A stretch of DNA of 64,000 bases, taken from positions 62,001-126,000 of the forward strand of contig NZ_AXAE01000014.1 in NCBI RefSeq assembly GCF_000472705.1. Direction: 5' to 3'. Under the pieces are notes generated by a model. It was not told where the DNA came from. It searched no databases and saw nothing but the letters and a program-made list of their open reading frames with translations. Made by a program: the position numbers and the translations under genes. Positions 54,398 through 63,140 of this stretch are shown here, one piece after another. Source of the stretch: Mesorhizobium erdmanii USDA 3471 (GTDB taxonomy: Bacteria; Pseudomonadota; Alphaproteobacteria; Rhizobiales; Rhizobiaceae). Numbering within the stretch: position 1 is the stretch's first letter; every line of letters begins with the position of its first letter.

Positions 54398-56164
54398 ATG
54401 ACCTCGACCCCCGAAACAATCCTCGACATCGCCAACCTCTGCGTCTCCGTGCGCGGCGAGGATGGCTCGCGCGAGGTCGTCTCCAGCCTGTCGCTGACGC
54501 TCAAGCGTGGCGAAACGCTCTGCATTGCCGGCGAATCCGGCTCCGGCAAATCGATGACCGCGCTGGCAATCATGCAGCTCTTGCCGCAGCCGGCGGGGCG
54601 TATTTCGTCAGGCCAAATCCGGCTCGGCGACACCGAGCTAACCACCCTCGACGAACGCCAGATGCGCCGCATTCGCGGCGACCGCATCGCCATGATCTTC
54701 CAGGAGCCGATGACCTCGCTCAATCCGGTGCTGTCGATCGGCCGGCAGCTCACCGAATCCATCGAAGCCCACACCAGCCTGTCGCAGGCCGAGGCCCGCC
54801 AGCGCGCCATCGAGGCGCTGAAGGCGGTGCGCATTTCGGAAGCTGAAAGCCGGCTAAAGCAGTTTCCGCACGAATTGTCGGGCGGCATGCGCCAGCGGGT
54901 GATGATCGCCATGGCGCTGGCGCTCGAGCCCGACGTGCTGATCGCCGATGAGCCGACGACGGCGCTCGACGTCACCGTGCAGGGCGAGGTGCTGGAGCTG
55001 TTGCGAGACCTGCAGCGCCAGCACGGCACCAGTGTCATCCTCATTACCCACGACATGGGCGTAGTCGCCGAAATGGCTGATCGCGTCATCATCATGCGGC
55101 AGGGCCGCATGGTCGAGGAAGGCAAGACATCGGACATCTTCGCCCGGCCGCGGGCCGACTATACGCGCGAATTGCTGGCTGCCGTGCCGCGCATCGGCGG
55201 CGGTGTCGGCCGCCAGAAATCCAGGGAGCCGACCGAGGTTTCGAAGCCGGCAAACGTCGCCGACGTCAAGGACCTGCATGTCCGCTTCGACCTGCGCGGC
55301 GGCGTCTTAGGACGGGTGAACCGGCGTGTTCACGCTGTCGAGGGCGTCAGCTTTTCCATCGCGCCCAACGAGACGCTGGCGCTGGTCGGCGAGTCCGGCT
55401 GCGGCAAGTCGACCACCGCCAAGGCGTTGGCCGGGTTGGTGCCTTACGGCGGCGACATCGTCGTCGGCGGACGCAATCTCTCCGGCCTTGGCCGTGACGA
55501 GCGCAAGGCGGTTCGCCGCGACGTGCAGATGATCTTCCAGGATCCGTTCGCCTCGCTCGATCCGCGCATGCGCGTCGGCGACCTCGTCGCCGAGCCGCTG
55601 GTCATCCATGGCATTGCCTCGCGGGAGGAGCGGCTGAGCCGGGTGGCGACGCTGTTCGAGCGCGTCGGCCTGTCGGCCGATCAGATGGAGCTTTATCCCC
55701 ACGAATTCTCCGGCGGCCAGCGCCAGCGCGTCTGTATCGCGCGAGCTCTCGCCTTGCGGCCGAAACTGATCATCGCCGACGAAAGCGTGTCGGCGCTCGA
55801 TGTGTCAGTGCAGGCGCGCGTCCTCGACCTGCTGAAGGAATTGCAGCGCGAGTTCGGCGTCGCCTATCTCTTCATCTCGCATGACATGGCGGTGGTCGAG
55901 AATATCTCCGACCGCGTCGCCGTCATGTATCTCGGCCAGATCGTCGAGATGGGCACGCGCGACCAGGTGTTTTCCAACCCGCGCCATCCCTACACCAAAC
56001 GGCTGATCGAAGCCGTGCCGGTGCCCGACCCGGCACAGCGCAGAAGCCGCTTCGCTCGCCTCGACCAGGAAATCCCGAGCGCCACCCGCAGGATCGGCGA
56101 TGCGCCGCTGAAACTGTCATTGCAGGATGTCGGCAACGGGCATCTGGTCGCTGCCGAAGGCTAA
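54398..56164 (+). CDS. ABC transporter ATP-binding protein, fused DppD-DppF type
   Basis: This 588-residue protein has two complete nucleotide-binding domains. NBD1 (about 1-260): GESGSGKSMTALAIM, LSGGMRQRVMIA, VLIADEPTTALD. NBD2 (about 290-560): [40 protein letters not shown]. Each is followed by an oligopeptide-type C-terminal extension (YTRELLAAVPRI; YTKRLIEAVPVPDP). It powers the peptide-type importer of this operon. ATG 54398 gives a normal N-terminus; the upstream open frame crosses a palindrome and is rejected. Confidence 0.93.
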   Translation: MTSTPETILDIANLCVSVRGEDGSREVVSSLSLTLKRGETLCIAGESGSGKSMTALAIMQLLPQPAGRISSGQIRLGDTELTTLDERQMRRIRGDRIAMIFQEPMTSLNPVLSIGRQLTESIEAHTSLSQAEARQRAIEALKAVRISEAESRLKQFPHELSGGMRQRVMIAMALALEPDVLIADEPTTALDVTVQGEVLELLRDLQRQHGTSVILITHDMGVVAEMADRVIIMRQGRMVEEGKTSDIFARPRADYTRELLAAVPRIGGGVGRQKSREPTEVSKPANVADVKDLHVRFDLRGGVLGRVNRRVHAVEGVSFSIAPNETLALVGESGCGKSTTAKALAGLVPYGGDIVVGGRNLSGLGRDERKAVRRDVQMIFQDPFASLDPRMRVGDLVAEPLVIHGIASREERLSRVATLFERVGLSADQMELYPHEFSGGQRQRVCIARALALRPKLIIADESVSALDVSVQARVLDLLKELQREFGVAYLFISHDMAVVENISDRVAVMYLGQIVEMGTRDQVFSNPRHPYTKRLIEAVPVPDPAQRRSRFARLDQEIPSATRRIGDAPLKLSLQDVGNGHLVAAEG

Positions 56165-56267
56165 TGCATGTCGCCCAGAAGTGACCTCGGTTCTGGGAGA
56201 ACGACATGCAGAAAAACAAAGACCTAAAGCGCGCCGCATGAATCCGTTTCGACGCGACGCGCTTTAG
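56165..56267. repeat. Dispersed intergenic two-hairpin repeat, copy B (well preserved)
   Basis: The 103-bp element lies between the convergent ATPase and ketopantoate-reductase-like genes. Hairpin 1 pairs TGCATGTCG with CGACATGCA and, inside it, CCCAGAA with TTCTGGG. Hairpin 2 pairs CTAAAGCGCG with CGCGCTTTAG. Its sequence and gene context match copy A at 4298-4397. It could act as a bidirectional terminator. Confidence 0.8.
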
Positions 56268-56351
56268 GCGCGGATCGCTTCGTCGGCAAAAAGGGCGGAC
56301 GCGTCGGCAGGTTGGATCCGATATTTGGCGCGGGCAGCAGGCGCTTCCACC

Positions 56352-57341
56352 TTAGCCCGCCAGCCCATAACAGCCGCGCTCCACCGCAAGCCGCTTCACC
56401 AGCGCCGACACCGCATCGATGGCCGGCGTCGGCTCCCCCACCAGCCGGCCAAGCTCCTGCACCGCGCTCACCAGCGCGTCGATTTCCATCGGCCGGCCGC
56501 GCTCCAGATCCTGCAGCATCGAAGTCTTGTGCTCGCCTACATCGCCGGCGCCCTTGATGCGGCGGTCGACCCCGACCGGAAAGCGCACGCCGAGGCTTTC
56601 GCCGATCGCCTGGGCTTCCAGCATCATGGTTCGGGCAAGCGTACGGGTGCCCTCGTCGGCGACAATTGCCGCAAGCGTCGAGCCGGTCAGCGCCGAGATC
56701 GGGTTGAAGGAGAGGTTGCCCCACAGCTTCACCCAGATTTCGCTGCGGATGTCGTCGCGCACCGGCGCCTGCAGCCCCGCCTTGACCATTTCCTCGGTCA
56801 GTTGCGTCACCCGTTCGCTCTTCTCACCCGAGGGTTCGCCGAGCGAGAAGCGCTTGCCTTCGACATGGCGGATAAGGCCGGGCGCATCGACCTCGACCGC
56901 AGGGTAGACGACCGAACCGATGACGCGCTCCGGCCCGATCCGCTGCCAGATCGCGCCGCCGGGATCGACCGTGTTCAGCCTGGTGCCCTCGAGCGGCCCG
57001 CCGACCTTGTGGAAATACCACCACGGCACGCCGTTCTGCATGGTGACGACGGATGTGTGCTCCCCGAGCAGCGGCGCGATCTGGTCCAGCGCCGGGGTGA
57101 GGGAATGGGCCTTCAGCGCCAGCACGACAATATCCTGCACACCGAGTTCATCCGCCTTGGCGGCGGCGCGGACGGGGGCGGCCGCTTCCTTGCCGTCCTC
57201 GATCAGGCGAAGTCCGCTGGTCCTGATCGCCTCGAGATGGGCGCCACGCGCGACGATCGAAAGATCGGTCCGACCGGCCACGGCAAGCTTGGCCGCGAGA
57301 TAGCCGCCGATCGCACCGGCGCCGAAGATGGTGATCTTCAT
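56352..57341 (-). CDS. 2-dehydropantoate 2-reductase family protein
   Basis: This 329-residue member of the ApbA/PanE family has an N-terminal NADP-binding motif MKITIFGAGAIGGYLAAKL, a central QNGVPWW, and a catalytic lysine region IWVKLWGNLSFNPISALTG; the helical C-terminal domain includes SMLQDLERGRPMEIDALV. PanE reduces ketopantoate to pantoate; many paralogues act on other 2-keto acids. Its place after an acyl-CoA synthetase gene (2-bp gap) and gamma-glutamyltransferase suggests a catabolic paralogue rather than the pantothenate enzyme. Confidence 0.85.
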   Translation of the reverse strand: MKITIFGAGAIGGYLAAKLAVAGRTDLSIVARGAHLEAIRTSGLRLIEDGKEAAAPVRAAAKADELGVQDIVVLALKAHSLTPALDQIAPLLGEHTSVVTMQNGVPWWYFHKVGGPLEGTRLNTVDPGGAIWQRIGPERVIGSVVYPAVEVDAPGLIRHVEGKRFSLGEPSGEKSERVTQLTEEMVKAGLQAPVRDDIRSEIWVKLWGNLSFNPISALTGSTLAAIVADEGTRTLARTMMLEAQAIGESLGVRFPVGVDRRIKGAGDVGEHKTSMLQDLERGRPMEIDALVSAVQELGRLVGEPTPAIDAVSALVKRLAVERGCYGLAG

Positions 57342-57343
57342 CG

Positions 57344-58870
57344 TCAAAGCCCGAGTTTGGCGGCGAGCCCGATGCGCTGCAGCTTGCCGGTCGCGCCCTT
57401 GGGGATCTCGTCGAGGATCAGCACCTTGCGCGGCACCTTGAAGTCGGCGAGCCGCGTGGCTGCATGGGCGCGTATATCGCTTTCGCTGGCGCTCATCCCT
57501 TCACGCAGCACGACCGCCGCCGCCACCTCTTCGCCAAGCTTGTCATGCGGCATGGCGAAGGTGACGACCTGCGCCACCGCCGGATGGTCCATCAACACGT
57601 CGTCGACCTCGAGTGGCGAGATCTTTTCGCCGCCGCGGTTGATGATCTCCTTCAGCCGGCCGGTGACGCGCAGATAGCCATCCTCGTCGAGCACGCCCTG
57701 GTCGCCGGTGTGGAACCAGCCATGCGCGAAGGCCGTGGCGTTGGCGTCCGGGTTCTTCTCGTAGCCCGCCGTCACATTGGGGCCGCGAATGACGATCTCG
57801 CCGGTCTCGCCGGGGCTCATCAGCCGCCCGTCCGGCGCCATGACGGCGACCTCGGGCCCTGCGGAAGCACCGACGCTGCCGGGCTTGCGCAGGCCAGGCG
57901 GCAGCCGGTTCGACGCCATCTGGTGGGCGGCCTCGGTCATCCCGTAGGATTCGATCACCGGGCAGCCGAAGGTTTTCTCCAACTCGCCCATCACTTGCGC
58001 CGGCAGTGATGCCGAGGACGAGCGGATGAAGCGCAGGCGCGCCGTCGCCAGCACTTCGGCATTGCGCGCCGCCCGCGCAAGGATCGCCTGGTGCATGGTT
58101 GGCACCGCCGTGTACCAGCTCGGCCTGGCGTCGCTCAGCCACTGGAAGAAGCGCAGCGCGTTGAAGCCCGGCGTGCAGTAGATGCTGCCGCCCGCAGCCA
58201 GCGACGACAGCACCGCCGCGATCAGGCCGTGAATGTGGAACAGCGGCATGATGTTGAGGCAGCGGTCATCGGCGGTCAGGCCGAGCGTCGCGCCGATATG
58301 GCGGGCGGAGGCCGCCATATTGGCATGGCTGAGCGGCACCAGTTTGGGCCGCGATGTCGTCCCCGAAGTGTGCAGCAGCAGCGCGATGTCGCCATCCCCA
58401 GCCATATCGGAAGCCGCGCGCGGGCCGGCCGCCGCGCCCTCGATGGTGAAACTCCCGGCCGGGGCGCTTGCCGGCACCACCAGCCGTAACACGGCAATGC
58501 CGAGCCGCTCGGCCACCGTCACCGCCGGGCCGTTCTCATCGGCGGAGACCAGGATCGCCTTGGCGCCGATGTCGGAGAGATAGAAATCCAGTTCGTCGGC
58601 CCGGTAAGCGGGGTTGAGCGGCGCCGTCGAGGCGGCCGCCGCCACCGCGACGAAGCTTGTCGCCATCTCCGGCCCGTTCGGCAGCACGATCGCCACCCGG
58701 TCGCCCCGGCCGATGCCGAGTTCATGCAACCGCTCAGCCGTGGCCGCGACGAGCGCGCGCAGTCCGCCATGGGTCAGCGTTGGCCTGTCCGGCGCCAGGA
58801 TGGCTGGTGCGTTGTCCGCCCCGGCGACGAGGCGGTGGGAAAGGTCCAGGTGGGTTTCAGTTTGGGTCAT
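57344..58870 (-). CDS. acyl-CoA synthetase (ANL superfamily), oxalyl-CoA synthetase-like
   Basis: This 508-residue adenylate-forming ligase has LLLHTSGTTSRPKLVPLSH, PLFHIHGL, ESYGMTEAAHQMASN, GDQGVLDEDGYLRVTGRLKEIINRGGEKISP and a catalytic lysine in GATGKLQR. The overall pattern is close to the Pcs60/AAE3 group, which includes oxalate--CoA ligases, but substrate specificity is uncertain. It lies 138 bp after the gamma-glutamyltransferase and directly before the reductase gene on the same strand. Start is ATG 58870, or GTG 58876. Confidence 0.83.
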   Translation of the reverse strand: MTQTETHLDLSHRLVAGADNAPAILAPDRPTLTHGGLRALVAATAERLHELGIGRGDRVAIVLPNGPEMATSFVAVAAAASTAPLNPAYRADELDFYLSDIGAKAILVSADENGPAVTVAERLGIAVLRLVVPASAPAGSFTIEGAAAGPRAASDMAGDGDIALLLHTSGTTSRPKLVPLSHANMAASARHIGATLGLTADDRCLNIMPLFHIHGLIAAVLSSLAAGGSIYCTPGFNALRFFQWLSDARPSWYTAVPTMHQAILARAARNAEVLATARLRFIRSSSASLPAQVMGELEKTFGCPVIESYGMTEAAHQMASNRLPPGLRKPGSVGASAGPEVAVMAPDGRLMSPGETGEIVIRGPNVTAGYEKNPDANATAFAHGWFHTGDQGVLDEDGYLRVTGRLKEIINRGGEKISPLEVDDVLMDHPAVAQVVTFAMPHDKLGEEVAAAVVLREGMSASESDIRAHAATRLADFKVPRKVLILDEIPKGATGKLQRIGLAAKLGL

Positions 58871-59008
58871 GGTCACCGACTATGTTCAAACGACTGCTTC
58901 CAGAAAGTCCGGTAGATCTCTTTTCCCTTTACGGGGGGGAGGTGCGGGCAGATGGATGAAGGGCAGCGCCAACGCTTCCGCTTGCCTGCCATTCCTGCGC
59001 CAATCACC

Positions 59009-60595
59009 TCAATAGCCCAGCGCCATCCCGTCCTTGCGCGGATCGGAGGCGCCGGTCAGTGTGCCCTTCTCCCAGTCGATCAGCACCGCTTGCCCGCCGC
59101 CAAGCGGGTGCTGCGGCTCGACGATGCGGTGGCCCCGCTTGCGCAGCCCTTCGATGGCCTCGGCGGGAATGCCGCGCTCGGCCTCGACAGTGTCATCATT
59201 GTAGAACACCCGTGGCGCGTCCAGCGCCTGCTGCGGGTCCATGCCGAAATCGATCATGTTGGTCAGAAGGTGCACGTGGCCGAACGGCTGGTAGCCGCCG
59301 CCCATGACGCCGAACGGCATCACCACGCGGCCGTTCTTCGTCGCCATGCCGGGCATGATCGTGTGCATCGGTCGCTTGCCGGGCGCGATGGCGTTGGGAT
59401 GTTTGGGGTCGAGGCGGAAGCTCGAGCCACGGTTCTGCAGCACGACACCGGATTTCGGCCCGACGACGCCGCTGCCAAAGGAATAATAGGTCGAGTTGAT
59501 GAAGGAAACCGCGTTGCGGTCGCGGTCGACGATCGAGATGTAGACGGTGTCGCTGCCGGGCAGTTCCAGACGCGGCAGATGTGTCATGGCCCGCTCCCGG
59601 TCGATCTCGGCGCGCAGCCGGTCGGCATAGGCGCCGGATAGGAGCTGTTTTACCGGCACCGGGACATGGTCCTGGTCGCCGACATAGCGGTCGCGGTCCT
59701 GGTAGGCGAGGCGTCCGGCCTCGATCTCCAGATGCAGGCGCTCGGCGCCATTGGGGTCGAGCCCGCCGAGCTTGAAGCCGGACAGCACGTTCAGCATCAA
59801 CAGCGCGGTCAGTCCCTGATTGTTCGGCGGCATCTGATGGATGTCGTAGCCGCCATAAGAGGTGCTGACCGGCGCCACATAGTCGCCTTTGGTGGCGGCG
59901 AAATCCTCATGTGAATGCAGCCCGCCCAGCTCGTTGAGCCGGCGCACCATGTCGTCGGCGATGGCGCCCTCGTAGAATCCGGCGCGGCCCTGTTTGGCGA
60001 TCACTCGCAAGGTGGCGGCGAGTTCCGGCTGGCGGTGGACGTCTCCGGCCTTCGGCGCTTGGCCGCCCGGCAGGAAGATGCGTGCGGCATACTCGTCGGC
60101 CGACAGGTCGGTCTCCGGCTCGGCCCAGTCGAAGGCGACGCGGTCATGCACGACATAGCCGTTCTCGGCATAGTGGATGGCCGGAGCCAGCACCTCGGCC
60201 AGGCTCTTGCGGCCGTGATCCTCCAGCAGCCGGCTCCAGGCGTCGACGGCGCCCGGCACCGTCACTGCGTGCGCTCCCTGCTTCGGAAGCTCGCTGAAAC
60301 CCTTGTCCAGATACCAGTCGACGGTGGCCCCGGCGGGCGCGCGCCCTGAGCCGTTGAACGCCAGCACCTCGCTCTGTCCCTTCGGGCAATAGAGGACAAA
60401 ACAGTCGCCGCCGATGCCGGTCGACTGTGGCTCGACCACGCCTTGCACTGCGGCGGCGCAGATGGCCGCGTCCATGGCATTGCCGCCGGCGCGCAGCATC
60501 TCGATCGCCGCGAGCGTCGACAGTGGGTGCGACGTCGCCGCGACCGCTTCGGTGGCACGAACCGGCGAGCGGCCGGGAAACTGGAAATCACGCAT
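59009..60595 (-). CDS. ggt: gamma-glutamyltransferase family protein
   Basis: This 528-residue Ntn-hydrolase cleaves itself before a catalytic threonine, here the T of SDTVYISIVD (about residue 349). Other motifs: GGNAMDAAICAAAVQGVVEPQSTGIGGD in two segments, STYYSFGSG, PGKRPMHTIMPGM, and GGYQPFGH. Family members remove or transfer gamma-glutamyl groups; relatives include cephalosporin acylases. No signal peptide is evident from the ATG at 60595, which suggests a cytoplasmic enzyme acting on imported gamma-glutamyl compounds. It is 127 bp downstream of a polar amino-acid ABC transporter. Confidence 0.88.
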   Translation of the reverse strand: MRDFQFPGRSPVRATEAVAATSHPLSTLAAIEMLRAGGNAMDAAICAAAVQGVVEPQSTGIGGDCFVLYCPKGQSEVLAFNGSGRAPAGATVDWYLDKGFSELPKQGAHAVTVPGAVDAWSRLLEDHGRKSLAEVLAPAIHYAENGYVVHDRVAFDWAEPETDLSADEYAARIFLPGGQAPKAGDVHRQPELAATLRVIAKQGRAGFYEGAIADDMVRRLNELGGLHSHEDFAATKGDYVAPVSTSYGGYDIHQMPPNNQGLTALLMLNVLSGFKLGGLDPNGAERLHLEIEAGRLAYQDRDRYVGDQDHVPVPVKQLLSGAYADRLRAEIDRERAMTHLPRLELPGSDTVYISIVDRDRNAVSFINSTYYSFGSGVVGPKSGVVLQNRGSSFRLDPKHPNAIAPGKRPMHTIMPGMATKNGRVVMPFGVMGGGYQPFGHVHLLTNMIDFGMDPQQALDAPRVFYNDDTVEAERGIPAEAIEGLRKRGHRIVEPQHPLGGGQAVLIDWEKGTLTGASDPRKDGMALGY

Positions 60596-60722
60596 TCTCT
60601 CTGGATATCCCTTGGTCTGATGGATGCGGCGTTGCCATGGCGTAACACGACACGGCAACGGATCGCTTCGGCTTCTCGACACGGTGCATATTGCCAATTC
60701 TCCTCGTTAAGCCAGATGCGTA

Positions 60723-61415
60723 TCAGGCTCGGACCCGATAAGGCGTCAGCCAGGTTTCCAGCGCATTCAGTGCCGAGATGATTGTGAAATTGATGGTGAG
60801 ATAGATCGCGCCCGCGGCCACGAAAACCTCTACGGCGCGATAGGTCTGTGAAATAAGCCCCTGGGCGATGCCCGTCACTTCCATCAGGGTGACGATCGAT
60901 GCGAGCGACGTACCCTTTACCATGAGGATGATCTCGTTGCTGTAGCTCGGTATGGCTTGGCGCAGCGCCAAAGGCAGAACGACGAGGCGCAGGGTGTGGA
61001 GCCGTGTCATGCCTAAGGCCGAGGCCGCCTCGAGAAGGCCGCGTGGCACACCCTGTATCGCACCCCGCAGGATTTCGCTGCCATAGGCCGCGGTATTGAG
61101 GCTGAGCGCGATGATGGCGCACCAATAGGGCTCGCGAAACAGCCACCAGAGCCCAACTGCCTGAAGTGTAGGGCGGAACTGGCCGAGTCCATAATAGATG
61201 AGGAATATCTGGACGAGCAATGGCGTGCCGCGAAAGACGGCAACGAAGGAGCGTATGGGCCAGACCAGGATCCGATGGTTTCCTTGCTGCGCCAGTGCGA
61301 GCAACAGGGCCAAGGCAAAGCCTATTGCGATCGACAACGCCGCAAGTTGCAAGGTCAACGGCAAGCCGGACAGAAGGGTGGGAACGATCTCTACAAAGAA
61401 GGCGAAGTCGATCAT
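60723..61415 (-). CDS. polar amino acid ABC transporter permease (HisM/GlnP-type)
   Basis: This 230-residue inner-membrane protein has LPLTLQLAALSIAIGFALALLLAL, VFRGTPLLVQIFLIYYGLGQF and the EAA loop EAASALGMTRLHTLRLVVLPLALRQAIP. The ATG overlaps the stop of the next permease gene by 4 bp (ATGA). The two permeases probably form a heterodimer for an amino-acid-like substrate. Confidence 0.9.
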   Translation of the reverse strand: MIDFAFFVEIVPTLLSGLPLTLQLAALSIAIGFALALLLALAQQGNHRILVWPIRSFVAVFRGTPLLVQIFLIYYGLGQFRPTLQAVGLWWLFREPYWCAIIALSLNTAAYGSEILRGAIQGVPRGLLEAASALGMTRLHTLRLVVLPLALRQAIPSYSNEIILMVKGTSLASIVTLMEVTGIAQGLISQTYRAVEVFVAAGAIYLTINFTIISALNALETWLTPYRVRA

Positions 61416-62125
61416 GCGTGGACCATGCCTCGCCACGCCCGTGCCTCGCCGTAGCGGAAGACCGATCCGGTCACCGCGGCGATGAGGAAATACAGCGCCG
61501 CGGCGGCCAGATAAAAGACGAAGGGCTCCCTCATCGATCCCGCGCCGATCTGAGATTGCCGCATCAATTCCACCAAGCCGATCACGGAGATCAAGGCCGA
61601 ATCCTTGAGCACAAGCTGCCAGACATTTCCGAGGCCCGGCAGGGCGTGCCGCGTCAGTTGAGGCACGATGACGAGACGCAGCAATTGGAACCGGGACAGG
61701 CCGAGCGCCTTGCTGGCCTCGAACTGGCCGAGATCGACGGCAAGATACGCTCCGCGATAGACCTCGGCTTGATAGGCGCCCGAAATGATGCCGATCGCCA
61801 GGACGCCAGTCGCGAATGTCGGCAGCCCGACGAAGCCGGCGCTGCCGAAGAATTTTCCAATCTCGGTCAACGCTATGCTGCCGCCGTAGTAAAGCAGGTA
61901 AATCGTCAACAGATCGGGCACGCCCCTGAACACCGTGCCATAGCCCTTGGCTAACCACGACGGCACAGCTCTCGTGGAAAGCCGACCACTCGCAGCCACT
62001 GCGCCGAAGAGAGCGCCGAGCAGGAAGCCGAGGACGGACAGCGCAAACGTCACGCCTGCTGCCAAGAGCAGTGCGCCGCCCCAGCCGCCCTTGCCCAGGG
62101 ACAGGATATGAAGTGCATCGGTCAT
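61412..62125 (-). CDS. polar amino acid ABC transporter permease (HisQ-type)
   Basis: This 237-residue permease has GVTFALSVLGFLLGALFGAV, VFRGVPDLLTIYLLYYGG and the EAA loop EASKALGLSRFQLLRLVIVPQLTRHALPG. ATG 62125 (MTDALHILSLGKGGWG) is the normal HisQ-type start, behind AGG. It follows the binding-protein gene by 72 bp. No ATPase gene lies in the cluster. Confidence 0.9.
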   Translation of the reverse strand: MTDALHILSLGKGGWGGALLLAAGVTFALSVLGFLLGALFGAVAASGRLSTRAVPSWLAKGYGTVFRGVPDLLTIYLLYYGGSIALTEIGKFFGSAGFVGLPTFATGVLAIGIISGAYQAEVYRGAYLAVDLGQFEASKALGLSRFQLLRLVIVPQLTRHALPGLGNVWQLVLKDSALISVIGLVELMRQSQIGAGSMREPFVFYLAAAALYFLIAAVTGSVFRYGEARAWRGMVHA

Positions 62126-62197
62126 GTGAAACCTGGTTGATCGGGGGGCGTCCGGCCGATCGGTCGACACCGATCGGCCGAACAAGTCCCCAAATGG

Positions 62198-63049
62198 CTA
62201 CTTGACCGGCGTCACGTCCGTTTTCACCCATTTTTCCGAGATGCTCTTGATGGTGCCGTCGGCGATCGCGGCGCTGATCGCGTCGTTAAGCATCTGCTTG
62301 AGCTTGGTGTCTTCCTTCCTCAGGCCCGCACCCGTTCCGGCGCCGAACAGGCCGCCGACAAAGCCAGGCCCCGCTACCGTGAAGCCCGCGAATTCGGGTT
62401 TTGCGAGCGTCGCGGCGAGCGCTGTCTTCTGAGCGAATATCGCGTCGATGCGGCCCGCGGCCAGATCGAGATCGTGCTGCTCGGTCGTCTTGTATTCGCG
62501 AATCTCCACCGTGTCGCCGAAGTATTTCTTGACGAATTCGAGCATCGCCGTGGCCGCCTGGACACCGACCACCTTGCCCTTCAGCAGGGGCTTCAACTTG
62601 TCGACCGCGGCCTTGGTAGCTGCCTCATCGTCCAGTTTGAATTTCTCGGCCGAGGCGCCGAGCTTCCCCAGATCGCTATCCTTGGCGGCTGCGAAACCGC
62701 CCGGGTCGATCGCATAAGGCTGGGTGAAGTCGATGGTCTCGAGGCGTTTCGGCGTGATGAACATGCTGGCCATGATCACATCGAACTTGCCGACCTTCAG
62801 CGAAGGAATAAGTCCATCCCAATCCTGAGCGATGATGGTGCATTTGACCTTCATCCGCTCGCAAAGATTGTTGGCGAGTTCGATCTCCAGTCCGTCGAGC
62901 TTGCCGTCTGCATTGGTGAAGTTCCACGGCGCGTAGGCGCCCTCCGTGGCGATGGTAATGGCCTTGGGCGCGTCCTCGGCCAATGCGGTGTGCATGAAGC
63001 CGAACATGCTGAGTGCGGCCGCAACTGCGGCCAAACGAGAGATTTTCAT
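62198..63049 (-). CDS. polar amino acid ABC transporter substrate-binding protein
   Basis: This 283-residue family 3 binding protein has the signal peptide MKISRLAAVAAALSMFGFMHTALAE and body ITIATEGAYAPWNFTNADGKLDGLEIELANNL, then DVIMASMFITPKRLETIDFT. It binds an amino acid or related ligand in the periplasm; context (gamma-glutamyltransferase downstream) suggests a gamma-glutamyl compound. Ribosome site GGGGAACC precedes the ATG. An unusually long insert at about residues 130-150 (KDSDLGKLGASAEKFKLDD) separates it from typical histidine-binding proteins. Confidence 0.9.
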   Translation of the reverse strand: MKISRLAAVAAALSMFGFMHTALAEDAPKAITIATEGAYAPWNFTNADGKLDGLEIELANNLCERMKVKCTIIAQDWDGLIPSLKVGKFDVIMASMFITPKRLETIDFTQPYAIDPGGFAAAKDSDLGKLGASAEKFKLDDEAATKAAVDKLKPLLKGKVVGVQAATAMLEFVKKYFGDTVEIREYKTTEQHDLDLAAGRIDAIFAQKTALAATLAKPEFAGFTVAGPGFVGGLFGAGTGAGLRKEDTKLKQMLNDAISAAIADGTIKSISEKWVKTDVTPVK

Positions 63050-63140
63050 ATGGTTCCCCTTTTTTGATAGGCTGATCGATCTGTTCCTGCGTCCGGCCGC
63101 CTTTGCCGGTTCAAGGCCATTCTTGTCCGGCCGGCGTTCG

